This document shows, piece after piece, positions 19,580-28,615 of a stretch of 30,000 nt of DNA. Both the position numbers and the translations under genes were made by a program. The notes beneath the pieces were generated by a model. The model was not told where the DNA came from. It did not search any database and saw only the letters and a list, made by a program, of their open reading frames with translations. Origin of the DNA: Prorocentrum cordatum (taxonomy: Eukaryota; Sar; Dinophyceae; Prorocentrales; Prorocentraceae); the NCBI GenBank assembly GCA_963575745.1, contig CAUYUJ010018304.1, forward strand, positions 1-30,000, given 5' to 3'. The first letter of the stretch is position 1; each line of letters begins with the position of its first letter.

Positions 19580-19751
19580 TACTCCAGATTTCGTAATAAA
19601 GGGAGGGGGGTCTCATTTCGGGGGGGGTCTCTTCCAGGCCATCTTGGCGGGCCTGGGGGGATGTTTTGGAGGGTTCTCCCACGGGGGAGGTCTGAAATGG
19701 CTTGTCTTGGAGGGTCCAGACCCCCTCCCTTTTATTACAAAATCTGGAGTA
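19580..19751. mobile_element. MITE-like element with ~34-bp terminal inverted repeats
   Basis: The left end reads TACTCCAGATTTCGTAATAA, then AGGGAGGGGGGTCT. The right end, reverse-complemented, reads TACTCCAGATTTTGTAATAA, then AAGGGAGGGGGTCTG. The two agree at all but a few positions over about 34 bp. The element is 172 bp including TA at each outer edge, consistent with TA target duplication as in Tc1/mariner-derived MITEs. The TACTCC start recalls Stowaway-type ends, but that resemblance is short. The interior holds a second hairpin, CCAGGCC...GGGCCTGG, and no coding capacity. No other copy lies in the window. Confidence 0.7.
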
Positions 19752-19835
19752 GTCGTTTTGTCAGAGTGAGGGGGCCGAACGGTCATTCATTGCCCCTGGG
19801 TGCGTGGCTGGAGTGGGGATCCGTGGTGCGGATTA

Positions 19836-19861
19836 TGCTTGTTGCGTTGCGTTGCGTTGCG

Positions 19862-19892
<31 letters not shown>
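19836..19892 (+). repeat. (GTTGC)n passing into (GTT)n
   Basis: Four GTTGC-type pentamers lead directly into about ten GTT triplets. The tract ends at the start of the post-TTG repeat unit. Confidence 0.95.
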
Positions 19893-19893
<1 letters not shown>

Positions 19894-20110
19894 GAACATT
19901 ATTACTTCTAAAGAATAATTATTGTTGGGACCCCTGGTGCGCGACCCCCCTCCAAAACCTAGGCCGCAGCTACATTTTCATCATTTTTTAGCGAAAGCTT
20001 CAGAAAAGTGAATTATTACCGGATCCGGTTGTTTTGTTGTACTCCGTTTTCCCTTGCAAAAAACACTATAAAATGAAAATTCTTGTTCTTACTTGATCAA
20101 ATTGCAAGAA
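19893..20110 (+). repeat. Post-(TTG) repeat unit, copy 1
   Basis: GAACATTATTACTTCTAAAG, then AATAATTATTGTTGGGACCC, CTGGTGCGC, CCTAGGCCGCAGC and ACATTTTCATCATTTT are shared with copy 2 at 21217-21440 and, in weaker form, with 26965-27050. In each case the unit follows a (TTG)n tract. An imperfect inverted repeat around TTCTAAAGAA could form a hairpin. Confidence 0.8.
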
Positions 20111-20645
20111 TCCCTTGCAAAAAATAAGGTAAAGTGGACATTCGTGCGCGCAAGACGAAATCCTTCCAAAACCTTAGGTTTCGTAACGATTTTAACATAA
20201 AAACATCAAAAACCCAATGGTTTTTTAAGAAAAAATTGTCAAAATGTCCTTCCGCGCGCGCTGTCCGAATCCCACAAAACCAATGGTTTTTCAACATTTA
20301 TGTTACATGAGCTCGCGCGAGCTACTTTTTCTTGTTCTAACATAATCAAATTTCAATAATCCCTTGCAAAAAATAAGGTAAAGTGGACATTCGCGCGCGC
20401 AAGACGAAATCCTTCCAGAACCTTAGGTTTCGTAACGATTTCAACATAAAAACATCAAAAACCCAATGGTTTTTCAAAAAAAAATGTCCAAATTTCATCC
20501 CGCGCGCGCTGTCCGACTCCCACAAAACCAATGGTTTTTCAACATTTATGTTACATGAGCTCGCGCGAGCTACTTTTTCTTGTTCTAACATAATCAATAT
20601 TCCCTTGCAAAAAAAAAGTAAAGTGGACATTCGCGCGCGCAAGAC
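20111..20645 (+). repeat. ~245-bp tandem repeat with palindromes, 2+ units
   Basis: The anchor AAGGTAAAGTGGACATTCG recurs at about 20127, 20376 and (decayed) 20616, spacing 249 and 240 bp. Each unit includes CGAAATCCTTCCAAAACC (or CCAGAACC), AAAAACCCAATGGTTTTT, CGCGCGCGCTGTCCGA, ACAAAACCAATGGTTTTTC, and the perfect palindrome AGCTCGCGCGAGCT. AAAACCAATGGTTTT is a second near-palindrome. Diverged relatives occupy 21440-22030. Open frames on the minus strand repeat LKNHWF-like phrases but are short and broken. Confidence 0.9.
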
Positions 20646-20829
20646 CAACAAAAAACACGACGATCTCAGGAACTTGCCCCAAAAATGTGACCAACTCCGC
20701 TCTCTCTGTCTCTCTCTCTGTCTGCTCTCTGTCTCTCTCTCTGTCTGTCTGTGTCATGTATTGTATGTCACAATTGCAGGATGCTGGGCACACGCGCGCC
20801 CCGAATAAGTGACCAAGTTCTGTGGGTGT
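20646..20829. other. CT-rich tract and unique DNA
   Basis: CTCTCTCTGTCTG-type repeats fill 20698-20752; the rest shows nothing. Confidence 0.6.
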
Positions 20830-21042
20830 GTACCCCACGCCAGTGTAGTAGCCACGGTCGTCCGCACGCCACGAAGTGAAGTGTCCCAACGTCATAGGGC
20901 GGGAAGCTGGGTTTGGGTGGTCGCGAAGAGTCGTTTGGATATTTGGTAGAGCTTGAACTGCCCCCCCACGAAGTGGGGGTACTGTCTCGCGTCGCATGAA
21001 AACCCTGGCACTGGTGAGAACACTGAGCGTTCGGGTAAAATG
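20830..21042 (+). repeat. SINE-like repeat, copy 1
   Basis: This is a ~213-bp unit matched by 23300-23512. Shared phrases include GCCAGTGTAGTAGCCA, GGTCGTCCGCA, CCACGAAGTGAAGTGTCC, AACGTCATAGGGCGGGAAGC, AAGAGTCGTTTGGA, TTGGTAGAGCTTGAAC and AACCCTGGCACTGGTGAGAAC (one base over the shared core). A hairpin, CCCCCAC-GAA-GTGGGGG, is kept in both with a changed loop. Both copies end in AAATGATTG and then a long (TTG)n tract, as a short retroposon would end in a simple-repeat tail. TTGGTAGAGC recalls a tRNA D-arm, but a box B could not be established. Confidence 0.75.
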
Positions 21043-21119
<77 letters not shown>

Positions 21120-21168
21120 TTTTTTTTTTGTGTGTGTGTTGTTCTTGTTTGTGGGTGTTGTTGCTGTT

Positions 21169-21216
<48 letters not shown>
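21043..21216 (+). repeat. (TTG)n/(CTG)n compound microsatellite
   Basis: TTG triplets, then about 14 CTG triplets (21073-21115), a T run, GTGTGT and again TTG triplets to 21216. The tract joins the SINE-like repeat on its left to the post-(TTG) unit on its right. Confidence 0.97.
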
Positions 21217-21440
21217 GAACATTATTAATTCTAAAGAATAATTATTGTTGGGACCCCTGGTGCGCGCCCCCCCCGCCGCGCCTAGGCCGCAGCCACATTT
21301 TCATCATTTTCGTGAGGAAGTCTCAGGCAAAACGGGGTATACCAGATCCGGTTGTGTTGTTACGATCGGTTTTCCCTTGCAAAAAATAAGGCAAAGTGGA
21401 CATTTCTTGTTCTAACATGACCAAACTTCAAGAATCCCTT
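21217..21440 (+). repeat. Post-(TTG) repeat unit, copy 2
   Basis: GAACATTATTAATTCTAAAG, AATAATTATTGTTGGGACCC, CTGGTGCGC, GCCTAGGCCGCAGCCACA and CAGATCCGGTTGTGTTG align with copy 1. It continues into TTTTCCCTTGCAAAAAATA as copy 1 does, so the post-(TTG) unit and the 245-bp repeat belong to one larger repeated segment. Confidence 0.8.
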
Positions 21441-22030
21441 GCAAAAAATGACACGAAGTGCACATTCGCGCGCGCAAGACGAAATCCTTCCAAAACCTTA
21501 GTCTTCGTAGCGATTTTCACATAAAAACATGAAAAACCCAATGGTTTTTCAAAAAAAGGGTTTCAAAAATTCACCCCGCGCGCTCTTGCGGATTTCTTAG
21601 GAAACCCAATACTTTTTCAACATTTCTGTCAAACGGGCTCTTGCGAGCAACTTTTTCACGTGCTTCGAACTTCTGCAACAAAGGTTGCGCGCCTGCCAGG
21701 GCCATCATCCCTGTCAAATAATACCATGTGGGACACATTCGTTTTTTCTTCGCGCGCGCACGCCGAAATCTTCAAAAATCATTGGGTTTCTTAGGAATTT
21801 TAGCACCGCGCAACATAAAATCATACGAATCGCACCGTAGGTTCTCGAAAAACATCTGTACGAATTTTCAAAATTTCTACCCGCGCGCGCTGTCCGAATC
21901 CTTAAAAACCAATGGTTTTTCAACATTTATGTTATAGAGCTCGCGCGAGCTGTTTTCGCAAGCTCTTTCAACGGCGTTCGCGCGCCTGCCAGGGGCCACA
22001 ATCCCTTGCAAAAAATATCATGCGGGACAC
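21441..22030 (+). repeat. Diverged copies of the ~245-bp repeat
   Basis: GACGAAATCCTTCCAAAACC, TAAAAACATGAAAAACCC, AATGGTTTTTCAA, CGCGCGCGC and AGCTCGCGCGAGCT recur with larger gaps: the CGCGCAAGAC/CGCGCACGC anchors are about 270-300 bp apart. The palindrome AGCTCGCGCGAGCT is intact at about 21938. The last copy leads into the ORF at 22062. Confidence 0.75.
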
Positions 22031-22061
22031 ATGCGCGCGTCGTCGCGTCGTCGTTGTCGGC

Positions 22062-22649
22062 ATGGTACCACAACAAGTCAGTGTGTCACCACGTCATCGA
22101 ACAAAATCACTGATCACTGTCACATCCGTAGCCATCTCGGATCAAGGTATCGCCTGTGTTCTTGGATGGGTCATGGCTTTGTCGGCGAAAGCCCTTGACG
22201 AGCAGTATGGCCCAGAGCTGTCGCGGCCTCCCTTGGCCGACTGCGGCAGCCCGTTTTATTTGCATCAGGCGCTCGTTGCAAAGGGTATCCAGGTCAGTCA
22301 CCAGGCGTGCAAGGTTTGGTGGGTCAAGTATCGGGTTGTGCCTGGCAAGGTCAGTATTTCTAGCGCCAAGGAGCTGGAGGAGCAGCACGGCTCTGCCATC
22401 CGCCATCTGGGCATCGATTGCCAGGTGGATCTGGGTATGCCGGCGCATGTCCAGGGCGTCCTGGCGGTATTGGCGCCCCGCGCACGCACGGGCGATGTAT
22501 CCGCGAGGAGGCGTATCGGCACAATGCTTGGACACTTGGCCCCTGATGTATTGCTGCCAGGAGCGCAGCTTGCAGTATTGCGCCCGATGCGTGCCATTAG
22601 AGACAGGCGTATGCCAGAAGATGATGAGCACAAAGACTCGTCTCTTTAG
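22062..22649 (+). CDS. Protein of YG...WxxxY-type repeats, short form
   Basis: From the ATG at 22062 the frame gives 195 residues and ends at TAG (22647-22649). The same frame runs upstream to 21912, but that part lies in the 245-bp repeat, so I take 22062. Two segments line up: AKALDEQYGPEL with a hydrophobic stretch, ALVAKGIQVSHQACKVWWVK and YR; and AKELEEQHGSAIRHLGIDC with a weaker second half. The pattern (acidic LxxxYG, helix, L..KGI.VS helix, then W.xxY) resembles repeat units I recall from large families of predicted proteins in symbiotic dinoflagellates, perhaps DNA-binding and linked to mobile elements. Usual members have many more repeats, so this looks like a fragment or decayed copy. 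No catalytic motif is seen. Function unknown. Confidence 0.5.
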   Translation: MVPQQVSVSPRHRTKSLITVTSVAISDQGIACVLGWVMALSAKALDEQYGPELSRPPLADCGSPFYLHQALVAKGIQVSHQACKVWWVKYRVVPGKVSISSAKELEEQHGSAIRHLGIDCQVDLGMPAHVQGVLAVLAPRARTGDVSARRRIGTMLGHLAPDVLLPGAQLAVLRPMRAIRDRRMPEDDEHKDSSL

Positions 22650-22755
22650 TATGTCTCCAGAGCACGTATGTGTCCAGAGCCGCCGCGCCTTGTCCTGCTC
22701 CTCCTCCTCCTCCTCCTCCGGCGGGGGGCGTGAGGGTCCGGCGTCGCTGACAACC
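22650..22755. other. Short spacer with CTC-rich run
   Basis: Between the ORF stop and the 12-bp minisatellite lies unique DNA with CTCCTCCTCCTCC at about 22698-22715. Confidence 0.5.
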
Positions 22756-23010
22756 ATCGGGGCAACCGTCGGGGCCACCATCGGAACGACCATCGGGACA
22801 ACCATGGGGACAACCATCGGGACAACGATCGGGACAACCGCAACCATCAGGACAACCATCGGGGCAACCATCGGGACAACCATCGGGACAACGATCGGGA
22901 CAACCATCGGGACAACCATCGGGAGAACCATCGGAACAACAATCGGGACAATCATCGGGACAATCATCGCGACAACCATCGGGACAACCACAACCATCAG
23001 GACCTCCAAC
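22756..23010 (+). repeat. 12-bp minisatellite (GGGACAACCATC)n
   Basis: About 20 units of GGGACAACCATC with variants (GGGCAACCATC, GGAACGACCATC, GGGACAACGATC). The 12-bp period keeps four-residue repeats open on both strands (TTIG, DGCP and the like), which I regard as by-products. Confidence 0.93.
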
Positions 23011-23299
23011 CAACGAGAGCGAGTCACGTGTATTTCGTAGACGAATGAGCCAGTATTGCACATTGAGGCCGGAACGACAACCGCAGAACAAGAATGAGCA
23101 TGTATCGTCTCACAACAACGGAAACAAGTCCTGTGGTATGCTGGCGCCACGCACGTGGTACCACTCAAAATAAGTGTCGTCGCTTGTGTGGTGCAGAAAC
23201 GGAAAAACGTCGGAGAACGGTACAGGTGTCCAGTGTTGGAACAGGGGGAAAAGTCGTATACTAAGTTAGCTTCCACAAAATGTTACCACAACAAGTCAC
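23011..23299. other. Unique DNA, no gene seen
   Basis: Contains TGTTACCACAACAAGTCACT at 23281, which nearly repeats TGGTACCACAACAAGTCAGT at 22063. Confidence 0.5.
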
Positions 23300-23512
23300 T
23301 GTACCCATGCGCCAGTGTAGTAGCCAAGGTCGTCCGCAGGCCACGAAGTGAAGTGTCCGAACGTCATAGGGCGGGAAGCTGGGTGTGGGTGGTGGCGAAG
23401 AGTCGTTTGGAAACTTGGTAGAGCTTGAACCGGCCCCCCCACAAAGTGGGGGTATTGCCCGCCTCCTATGAAAACCCTGGCACTGGTGAGAACGGAGTGT
23501 CCCCAGTCTTAA
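23300..23512 (+). repeat. SINE-like repeat, copy 2
   Basis: The second copy of the unit at 20830-21042, of nearly equal length and perhaps 85-90% identical by eye. The hairpin is CCCCCAC-AAA-GTGGGGG here. It too ends in AAATGATTG followed by (TTG)n. What follows the TTG tract differs (element E5 here, the post-TTG unit there), so the shared part ends at the tail. Confidence 0.75.
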
Positions 23513-23760
<248 letters not shown>

Positions 23761-23767
23761 TATTGTT

Positions 23768-24645
23768 CCCAACCATCCTGTGGTGTTGGGTCCTCGTTTT
23801 GAAGAGACAGCGCCCCGCGTTCACTCCTCCTCCCGCTGCCCCCTCCCTCCTCCATCCTCCCCCTCCTTGCCTCTGCATTCGGCACACCTCTAACACGTTT
23901 CGTAGCCCCATAGGGAGCTCCACCGAAGGTCCCAGTGAGGGGGGGCGCATGCGGTTCCCACACCCAGGGCAGCGTTTCGTGGCCCCATAGAGAGCTCCAC
24001 CGAAGGTCCCAGTGAGGGGGGGCGCATGCGGTTCCCACACCCAGGGCAGCGTTTCGTAGCCCCATAGGGAGCTCCACCGAAGGTCCCAGTGAGGGGGTGC
24101 GCATGCGGTTCCCGCACCCAGGGCAGCGTTTCGTGGCCCCACAGGGAGCTCCACCGAAGGTCCCAGTGAGGGGGGGTGCATGCGGTTCCCATACCCAGGG
24201 CAGCGTTTCGTGGCCCCATAGGGAGCTCCACCGAAGGTCCCAGTGGGGGTGGGCGCATGCGGTTCCCCCACCCAGGGCAGCGTTTCTTGGCACCACAGGG
24301 AGCTCCACCGAAGGTCCCAGGCATGCGGTTCCCCCGCCCAGGGCAGCGTTTCGTGGCCCCATAGGGAGCTCCACCGAAGGCCCCAGTGGGGGTGGGCGCA
24401 TGCGGTTCCCCCACCCAGGGCAGCGTTTCGTGGCCCCATAGGGAGCTCCACCAAAGGCCCCAGTGGGGGTGGGCGCATGCGGTTCCCCCACCCAGGGCAG
24501 CGTTTCGTGGTCCAATAGGGAGCTCTACCGAAGGCCCCAGTGGGGGTGTTCGCATGCGGTTCCCCTACCCAGAGGTAGCGCCACCGAAAACGATTTTCAT
24601 ATTTGCGGTATTCACGACTGCATATGGTTGGGTCCTTCGCCAGGT
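23768..24645 (+). mobile_element. Satellite element E5, complete
   Basis: TATTGTT leads into a leader (CCCAACCATCCTGTGGTG, then CTCGTTTTGAAGAGAC), a C/T-rich tract (23822-23876), a 77-bp array (23880-24585) and a trailer (24586-24645) with GCATATGGTTGGGTCCTTCG and CCAGG. TA stands at both edges if the element begins TTGTTCCC. It starts directly at the end of a (TTG)n tract and is followed by another, so its target was probably a TTG-rich site. Confidence 0.75.
23880..24585 (+). repeat. 77-bp satellite array, about 9 units
   Basis: The unit contains TTTCGTGGCCCCATAGGG, AGCTCCACCGAAGGTCCCAG, a G-rich stretch and GCGCATGCGGTTCCCACACC. The core is the same as in E1 to E4; the linker differs (GCGCATGCGGTTCC for GTCCGCATGCGTCC). 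One unit at about 24295-24350 has lost its G-rich stretch. The period equals that of E3, although the joint sequences differ (CAGGGCAGCG here). Confidence 0.93.
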
Positions 24646-24655
24646 TAATTTTGGT

Positions 24656-24700
24656 TGTTGGTTTTGTTGTTGATGTTGTTGTTGTTGTTGTTGTTGGAAT
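24656..24700 (+). repeat. (TTG)n microsatellite, short
   Basis: About 12 TTG triplets with two interruptions, between the end of E5 and the inverted-repeat composite. Confidence 0.9.
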
Positions 24701-24762
24701 AAACGGGGGTTGGGGCCCCGTGTTCCCCCCCCAGCAACCAGCAACCAGCAACAATCCCTTAG

Positions 24763-25800
24763 TGAGGCCCACCGAAGCTTCATTTCGGTGGACCTCCCCA
24801 CGGGATTGTTGCTTTGGCTCCACAGGGCGCCCCACCGGAGCTTCATTTCGGCACCCCCTTCTCGAGGATCGCGGCCCTGGCTTCGCAGGGACCGAAGCTT
24901 CATTTCGGCACATCCCTCTCGAGGATCGTGGCCCTGGCCCCACAGGGAGCTCGTCCCAAGCTACGCCCCTCCTGGGGATCGCGGCCCTGGCCACACAGGG
25001 AGCTCCACTGAAGCTTCATCTCGGTACACCCCTCTCGAGGATCGTGGCCCTGGCCCCACAGGGAGCTTAACCGAAGCTACATTTCAGAACACCTCTCTCG
25101 AGGATCGCGGTCCTGGTCCGACATGTAGCTCCACCGGAGCTTCATTTCTGCACACCACTCTCGAGGATCATGGCCCTGGCCCCACAGGGAGCTCCTCCGA
25201 AGCTTCATTCTAGCACGCATCTTTCGAGGATCGTGGTCCTGGCCCCACAGGAAGCTGCACCGAAGCCCGATTTCGGCACACCCCTCTCGAGGATCGTGGC
25301 CCTGGCCCCACAGGGAGCTCCACCGATGCTTCATTTCGGCACACCCCTCTCGAGGATCGCGGCCTTGGCCCCACAGGAAGCTCCACCGAAGCTTCATTTC
25401 GGCACACCCCTATCGAGGATCGAGGCCCTGGCCCCGCAGGGAGCTTAACCGAAGCTACATTTCGGCACCCCCCTCTCGAGGATCGCGGCCCTGGCCACAC
25501 AGGGAGCTCCACCGAAGCTTCATCTCGGCACACCCCTATCGAGGATCGAGGCCATGGCTCCGCAGGGAGCTCCGCCGAAGCTTTATTTCGGCACACCCCT
25601 TTCGAGGATCGTTGCCCTGGCTCCGCAGGGAGCTCCGCCGAAGCTTTATTTCGGCACACCCCTTTCGAGGATCGTTGCCCTGGCCCAACTGGGAACTCCT
25701 GCGAATCTTCATTTCGGCACAGCGCTCTCGAAGATCGCGGCCCTGGGTCTCGCAGGGAGCTCCACCGAAACCGCATTGCGGCACACCCCTCTCAACGACG
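24763..25800 (+). repeat. 63-bp satellite array, about 16 units
   Basis: The unit reads CTTCATTTCGGCACACCCCT, CTCGAGGATCGTGGCCCTGG, CCCCACAGGGAGCTCCACCG, AAG. It keeps the core GGGAGCTCCACCGAAG and the module CGGCACACCCCTC of the 90-bp satellite but has no GCATGCGTCC linker. Small length changes occur at 24895 and 24960. Confidence 0.93.
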
Positions 25801-26055
25801 TCGGCTCGTAGACAACCCACAGCCCAACGGCTGCAGACAGCTTGAAGACGGCCGAAGCACGGCGAGATTCGGTGAGAACTTGGTTAGGGTGGATAGGTCC
25901 CCCTCTGGGCCTCCTCCGCCAGGAGGAGGAGGCAGGAGGAGGCGGAGAAGGAGGAGGAGGAGGAGGACTTCCCCAAACGAAAAAGGGCAAGCCTGTGTGG
26001 GTAACATCAGTACCGATCCTGCGATGTTTGCCGGCCAATTGGCGGGCGAGCGGTT
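25801..26055. other. Spacer inside the composite
   Basis: Unique DNA with a (GGA)n-like stretch at 25920-25970. No gene seen. Confidence 0.5.
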
Positions 26056-26257
26056 GGGAGCTGCACCGAAGCTTCACTTCAGCACACCCGTCTCGATAAT
26101 CTTGGCCCTGGCCCCACAGGGAGCTCCACCGAATATTTATTTCGGCACACCCCTCTCGAGGATCCTGCCCCTGGCCCAACTGGGAGCTCCTCCGAATCTT
26201 CATTTCGGCACAGCCCTCTCGAGGATCGCGGCCCTGGCCCCGCAGGGAGCTCCACAG
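26056..26257 (+). repeat. 63-bp satellite, second block
   Basis: Three to four diverged units of the 63-bp satellite, separated from the main array by the 255-bp spacer. The last unit ends CAGGGAGCTCCACAGG and joins the 32-bp minisatellite. Confidence 0.85.
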
Positions 26258-26430
26258 GATAGATCCTCCACTAATAGGATTATAGTAGAGGTGGATCCAG
26301 CAGTAATAGGATTGTAGTAGAGGTGGATCCACCAGTAATAGGATTGTAGTAGAGCTGGATCCAGCAGTAATAGGATTGTAGTAGAGGTGGATCCACCAGT
26401 AATAGGATTGTAGTAGAGGTGGATCCACCT
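26258..26430 (+). repeat. 32-bp minisatellite, about five units
   Basis: Units of 32 bp (GGATCCACCAGTAATAGG plus ATTGTAGTAGAGGT) are anchored by GGATCC at 26292, 26324, 26356, 26388 and 26420. Two unit types, GGATCCAGCAG and GGATCCACCAG, alternate. Confidence 0.95.
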
Positions 26431-26679
26431 AAGGATCCGAGACGACTCCGTACATTCCGGAGCTTCGCTGGTGCACACACCGCAAAATGGCATGGAGGAT
26501 GAGTCCGCACCCTTAAGCGAGCGAATTCGCCAGCGGAGCAAGGGGTTGCTGCTTGCTGGTTGCTGGTTGCTGGTTGCTGGGGGGGGGGTCCGAACCGGCC
26601 AATGGGGCACAGACGCGCGGTTCCACCTTAGGGAAGAACGCGGGGAACGAGGTTTGGGACCATGGGGTACTCACGCGCG

Positions 26680-26710
26680 GTTGTTCCTTGTTGTTGTTGT
26701 GGTTGTTGTT

Positions 26711-26745
<35 letters not shown>

Positions 26746-26871
26746 TGCTGCTGTTGTTGTGGTTGTTGTTGTTGTTGTTGTTGTTGGTGTTGTTGGTGTT
26801 GTTGTTCTTGTTCTTGTTCTTGTTCTTGTTCTTGTTCTTGTTGTGGTTGTGGTTGTGGTTGTGGTTGTGGT

Positions 26872-26963
<92 letters not shown>

Positions 26964-26964
26964 G
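26680..26964 (+). repeat. Compound (TTG)n microsatellite
   Basis: TTG triplets with blocks of TTCTTG (26811-26840), TTGTGG (26841-26870) and TTGCTG (26872-26928) hexamers, ending in pure TTG. It is followed by a weak copy of the post-(TTG) unit (26965-27050: GAACGTTAATTACTAAACAA, then TTATTATTGTTGG). Confidence 0.97.
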
Positions 26965-27114
26965 AACGTTAATTACTAAACAATTATTATTGTTGGAGCC
27001 CTTGTAGACGCTCTGGCGCTCTCGCCGAGGCGCCGGCTACATTTCGATTGAAAATGAGGCTCACGTTCGAGCTGTTTGGGGGACCGCCAAAACTGGCCCC
27101 CCAACAACAACAAC

Positions 27115-28045
27115 GCTCCCGATCGAGACTTCCTCCTTTTTTACTCAGGGCTGATGTTCTTGCTCGCCGCCGAAAGCCGCCGTTCTAACAAACTCAGGGC
27201 TCCCGCTCGAGACTTCCTCCCGTTTTACCTTGGATTGGCGCGCTAGTCTTTCTCTTATCGGCGCCGCCCCCAGCAAAAACAACGCTCCCCCTCGAGGCAT
27301 CCTCCCTTTTTCACTCAAGGCGGTGTTCCTCCTCGCCGCCGAAAACCGCCGCCCCGACAAAACCAGTCCTCCCGCCCGAGAGTTCTTTCCGTTTTATGCT
27401 GGACTGGCGCCCTACTCTCTTTTAAATTGGCGCCGCTCCCAGCAAGAGCAACGCTCCTGCTCGAGGCTTCTCTCTTTTTCCTCGGGACGGTGCTGTTCCT
27501 CGCCGCCGACAGCCCCGGTCCCGACAAATCCACGACTCCCGATCGATGCTTCCTCCCTTCTTACTCAAGGCGGTGTTCCTCCTCGCCGCGGAAAACCGCC
27601 GCCCCGACAAAACCAGCGCTCCCGCCCGAGACTTCCTTCCGTTTTATGCTGGACTGACGCCGTACTCTCTTTTGAATTGGCGCCGTTCCCAGCAAGAGCA
27701 ACGCTCCCGCTCGAGATTTCCTCTCTTTTTCCTCGGGACGGTGCTGTTCCTCGCCGCCGACAGCCCCGGTCCCGACAAAACCACGGCTCCCGCTCGATGC
27801 TTCCTCCTGTCTTACTCAAGGCGGTGTTCCTCCTCGCCGCCGAAAGCCGCCGTGCCAACAAAACCAGCGTTCCCGCTCGAGACTTCGTTTCATTTTACGC
27901 TGGACTAGCGCCCTACTCTTCTTAGCATTGGCGCCACTCCTAGCAACAACGGCAGCCTTGCTCGAGACTTCCTCCCTTTCTATTCAGGGCCAGGTCCTTG
28001 CCTCACCGCCGACAGCTCCCATCCCCACCAAGGCAATCCTGTCGT
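27115..28045 (+). repeat. Higher-order repeat of three ~83-bp subunits
   Basis: Subunits start GCTCCCGCTCGAG or a variant. Type A continues CTTTTTCCTCGGGACGGTGC and GCCGACAGCCCCGG. Type B continues ACTCAAGGCGGTGTTCCTCC and CCGCCGAAA. Type C continues GTTTTATGCTGGACTGGCGC and CCCAGCAAGAGCAAC. The order is B-C-B-C-A-B-C-A-B-C-A', so the ABC trimer has a period near 250 bp (GCTGGACT at about 27399, 27648 and 27899). Subunits share a common ancestor but are more alike within a type than between types. Confidence 0.88.
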
Positions 28046-28302
28046 TCGATACTTCCGTGTGCTTGACCCGTCGCTGGGGTTCCACTGGCGGTCTCGCATC
28101 GGCGCAGCAAGGTGCGGGCATGTGTTTTCGAGGCGGGATATGTTGAACTTCCTCGGAGGAGGTGTTTGCAAGACCTCATTGGGAGGGAGATCTGGGAATG
28201 GGAATAACGGATCCCGCTATAGAACGATAGTCCCCCATGATGTGGACGGTTATCATGATGGTCGTATACTTCGTGTGGAGACATCGCGCATGAGGGTAAA
28301 CT
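28046..28302. other. Unique DNA, no gene seen
   Basis: Nothing recognisable between the higher-order repeat and the microsatellite. Confidence 0.5.

Positions 28303-28615
<313 letters not shown>

Larger units (their letters stand above)
24725..26588. mobile_element. Composite bounded by inverted repeats, carrying 63-bp satellite
   Basis: The left edge reads CCCCCCCCAGCAACCAGCAA, then CCAGCAAC and ATCCCTT (24725-24760). The right edge (26538-26588) is its reverse complement in essence: AAGGGGTTGCTGC, TTGCTGGTTGCTGGTTGCTGG, GGGGGG. Between them lie a 63-bp satellite (24763-25800), a spacer with a GGA-rich stretch (25801-26055), four more 63-bp units (26056-26257), a 32-bp minisatellite (26258-26430) and unique DNA. 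The inverted ends are themselves simple repeats of CAGCAAC, so chance or recombination could have made them; an element with terminal inverted repeats is my preferred reading. Confidence 0.5.

Noticed and set aside
20097-20651. Minus-strand frames repeating LKNHWF-like phrases as a small protein family
   Set aside because: They follow the ~245-bp DNA repeat unit, are broken in the diverged copies, and the conserved features are DNA palindromes rather than codons.
20940-20980. A tRNA gene at TTGGTAGAGC in the SINE-like repeat
   Set aside because: No acceptor stem, T-arm or box B could be matched around it; the strong hairpin next to it does not fit a tRNA cloverleaf.
22756-23010. A CRISPR array
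   Set aside because: The 12-bp units are directly tandem with no spacers, and the host is eukaryotic.
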